Assembly (NCBI GenBank): GCA_944354535.1
Contig: CALVPY010000006.1
Coordinates: forward strand, 1-64,000
Reading direction: 5' to 3'
Origin: an uncultured Clostridia bacterium
GTDB taxonomy: Bacteria > Bacillota > Clostridia > Christensenellales > Borkfalkiaceae
DNA length: 64,000 nucleotides
This document shows, piece by piece, positions 62,308 to 64,000 of the stretch. Positions within the stretch are counted from its first letter, which is position 1. Each line of letters begins with the position of its first letter. The position numbers and the translations under genes are program-made. The notes beneath the pieces are model-generated. The model was not told the DNA's origin, made no database searches, and saw only the letters and a list, made by a program, of their open reading frames with translations.

Positions 62308-63627
62308 TCAGTGCTTATTGAGCATCTTGGGCGCCTTTTTGAGCTTTTTCTTTTTCTTCTTTTTCTTGTCGCCATCGTCTTGGAGCGCCCGTTCCAGTTC
62401 TTCGAATTGCCTGTTGTATTCGACGTACTGTTCGTCGTCCTTGTGCTCTTCCTCATAAGCTTTGACGTCTTCGTTGATGGCGTCTTTGCTCTCTTTGAGG
62501 CGGCGGAGATCTTCGCGCGAGAAAGACTCGGGCAGCTGATAGACTTCAAGTTCGTCGTCGAGCGGCTTGATGGGACGGCTGACGAGCTTGCTCTTGCCCT
62601 GCGCCAGGATCATGCGGCGGTATTCGCGTACGGCTTCGGAACCCTCCTCTGCCGCGGCTTTTCCACCGATCTTGTCCTCTTTGGGATCGCGGCTGTAAAG
62701 ACCGCGGCCCGTCTTGACGCCGAGGTTGGGATTGATAAATTTATCGAATGCCCACTGAGAGTAGTCCATCCATACGAGCATGACATAGGAAAGCCCGAAA
62801 AGGATCATGACAAGGACTGCAATGGTGACAAGGAAGCTGACCCCCGTAAAGAGCAGCGCGACCGGGATAAAGGCAAGCACGGCAAAGAAGATCGTCTGCG
62901 GGAGCGTGCCGACCGTCATCACGACGGCGTTGCGGAAGAGCGCCCAGGGGCCCTGCTTATAGTTGATGCCGAGGGAGATCATCCACAGCGAGATGAGCCC
63001 CATCAGCGCAACGAGCACATATCCTACGATCTTGGAGGCGAGCATCCAGCCGGGAGCCGTATCCATGGCGATCAGCCAGTCCGCAAGGTTGCCCATCGTC
63101 TGCGCGATGAAGAGAGTGAGCGTGAAGAGAAAGACCGCTTCGGCTACGTTCCAGAAGTTACGGCGGATGCCGCGGACAAAGTCGTTGGCAACGAAGATGC
63201 CCTCTGTCCAGATGAGGTTGCGGATGATGTACATCCCGCCCGAAATACCGACGGCTGCAATGAGCCCGCCGACGATAAAGAGTGCGAAGAAGAGAAGATC
63301 GTTCTGAATGGCGATCCACTCCGCCATCATGGGAGTGCCGACGAGATTGGGGATGACGGGATATCCGACCCCGAGCCCGGAGCCGTAAGGCCCCATGATA
63401 TTTTGTGCGGTATTTGTCATGAGCCGCCAGATAAAGACGAGGATGATGGGGATGAAGGTAATGAGCGTCAGAAGATTGACGAGCATCAATCGCCCGAACC
63501 TCCCCTTCATGATGTCCCAAAAGAGCTGCCAGCGGTTGGACGGCAAAGTGCTGCGTGCATAATCTTCACTGCGCTCTTTCCCTTCCAGCCAACGTGCGAC
63601 AAGGCCCTTGCGTTCTCTGTCTGCCAT
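62308..63627 (-). CDS. DUF624/YesL-like membrane protein with charged tail
   Basis: The 439-residue protein has about six to seven membrane helices between residues 45 and 290 (for example LMLVNLLTLITFIPIILVFI and VLVALMGLISLWMISLG), with LFWDIMKGRFGRLMLVNLL near the start as in the DUF624 (YesL) family. The last 150 residues are cytoplasmic and highly charged, ending in a Lys run (KKKKKKKKLKK). Function is unknown. GCAGGAGAAACAT gives the ribosome site; it is the first gene of the hslO operon. Confidence 0.75.
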   Translation of the reverse strand: MADRERKGLVARWLEGKERSEDYARSTLPSNRWQLFWDIMKGRFGRLMLVNLLTLITFIPIILVFIWRLMTNTAQNIMGPYGSGLGVGYPVIPNLVGTPMMAEWIAIQNDLLFFALFIVGGLIAAVGISGGMYIIRNLIWTEGIFVANDFVRGIRRNFWNVAEAVFLFTLTLFIAQTMGNLADWLIAMDTAPGWMLASKIVGYVLVALMGLISLWMISLGINYKQGPWALFRNAVVMTVGTLPQTIFFAVLAFIPVALLFTGVSFLVTIAVLVMILFGLSYVMLVWMDYSQWAFDKFINPNLGVKTGRGLYSRDPKEDKIGGKAAAEEGSEAVREYRRMILAQGKSKLVSRPIKPLDDELEVYQLPESFSREDLRRLKESKDAINEDVKAYEEEHKDDEQYVEYNRQFEELERALQDDGDKKKKKKKKLKKAPKMLNKH

Positions 63628-63682
63628 ATGTTTCTCCTGCGGATGTACAAATTAAAATTGAGGGCATGACCCCGATGAGAGT

Positions 63683-63711
63683 ATTTTAACACGAATCGGA
63701 AAATATTTCAA
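63683..63711 (-). promoter_or_regulatory. Promoter of the hslO operon
   Basis: Minus strand TTGAAA (63711-63706), 17-base spacer and TAAAAT (63688-63683), giving a leader of about 50 bases. Confidence 0.75.
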
Positions 63712-63731
63712 CTGTTCAAGGGGGAAATTCT

Positions 63732-63760
63732 TTGACTTTTCACAGAGCGTATGTTAAAAT
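63732..63760 (+). promoter_or_regulatory. Promoter of the lysine-riboswitch transcript
   Basis: TTGACT (63732-63737), 17-base spacer and TAAAAT (63755-63760). Confidence 0.8.
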
Positions 63761-63766
63761 AAGGTT

Positions 63767-63937
63767 GCTGAACAGAGGAGCGGCAGAACAAGAGTACTTT
63801 TCCCGAGGGAGCAAGAGGCCTCCCCCTGACGGAACAGGAAAGGGTATCGCCGCCGAAACGCATGAGTACCCTCTTGCCGTGCGTTGGGAATAAGGGAGAA
63901 TACCTTTATTACTGTCACCGCGGTGATGCGCTTTCGG
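63767..63937 (+). ncRNA. Lysine riboswitch (L box)
   Basis: The RNA has the lysine-aptamer landmarks in order: AGAGGAGCGG (63774-63783), CAAGAGTA, GGAAAGGGTATCGCCGCCGA, the arms ACGCA and TGCGT followed by TGGGAATAA, and ACTGTCACC closing the core. These correspond to conserved parts of the Bacillus lysC leader. It is preceded by its own promoter and followed by a terminator, so high lysine should stop transcription. The controlled gene (lysine biosynthesis or transport) lies beyond the right edge. Confidence 0.88.
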
Positions 63938-63977
63938 CGGGCTTCGGGTTTTTCCGAAGGGACGAGAAAAAGAGCAG

Positions 63978-64000
63978 GCGGTGATCATTCACCGTCTTTT
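63978..64000 (+). terminator. Riboswitch-controlled terminator
   Basis: GGCGGTGA, loop TCAT, TCACCGTC and TTTT. The segment CACCGCGGTGA upstream (about 63925) can pair with part of the stem, a likely antiterminator. The window ends in the T run. Confidence 0.8.

Overview
The window reads as a chromosomal segment of an endospore-forming member of the Bacillota, most likely class Clostridia. A full spoIIIAA-AH operon, spoIVB, spoIVA and gerW are present, with typical Firmicute gene neighbourhoods (asp23-nusB-folD-ispA-dxs-tlyA-nadK-argR-recN-spoIVB; scpA-scpB-DUF2953-gerW-dac-rluB; aroH/cmk-plsC-ispH/rpsA). Coding DNA is GC-rich and intergenic DNA AT-rich, which would fit an uncultured gut lineage; the exact order cannot be fixed from sequence alone. 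No transposase, prophage, tRNA, rRNA or CRISPR array was seen.

Layout, left to right. 1-7.4 kb: sugar-phosphate and surface-polysaccharide genes (phosphoglucomutase/phosphomannomutase fragment, manA, GT4, O-antigen-ligase-like polymerase, GT2, flippase), tightly overlapping. 7.5-11.9 kb: spoIIIA operon behind a near-consensus sigma-E promoter. 12-22.5 kb: long housekeeping/sporulation run ending in spoIVB and a D,D-carboxypeptidase; compared with Bacillus it lacks accBC, xseAB and spo0A. 22.6-31 kb: single genes (lysA, htpG, csp, murC, a DUF815 ATPase, ilvC, a HAD phosphatase). 31.2-41.8 kb: a glycogen operon (glgB, glgC, glgD, glgA, glgP, GH13). 41.8-45.5 kb: a 450-bp hairpin-rich spacer, a tyrosine recombinase, hflX, a cysteine-rich miniprotein and lexA. 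45.5-63.6 kb: minus-strand operons: M50 protease-scpAB, DUF2953-gerW-dac-rluB, aroH/cmk-plsC-ispH/rpsA, a BaiN/HI0933-like flavoprotein, spoIVA, and a six-gene group with hslO. The right edge holds a lysine riboswitch whose gene lies outside.

The most unusual signals are these. (1) A family of short palindromes around TACTATGTCTGACATAGTA occurs in three gene ends or spacers and inside three genes, where it is always read in the same frame as LHS-(T/N)-M-(S/R)-D-I; a seventh, half-conserved copy lies in lexA. (2) At four genes (spoIIIAA, nadK, xer, M50 protease) a good promoter -10 box sits only 6-8 bases before the start codon, predicting leaderless or near-leaderless mRNAs. (3) GlgB and GlgA carry long charged tails. 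(4) Chorismate mutase is fused to cytidylate kinase. Promoters were found by eye from hexamers and spacing and are predictions.
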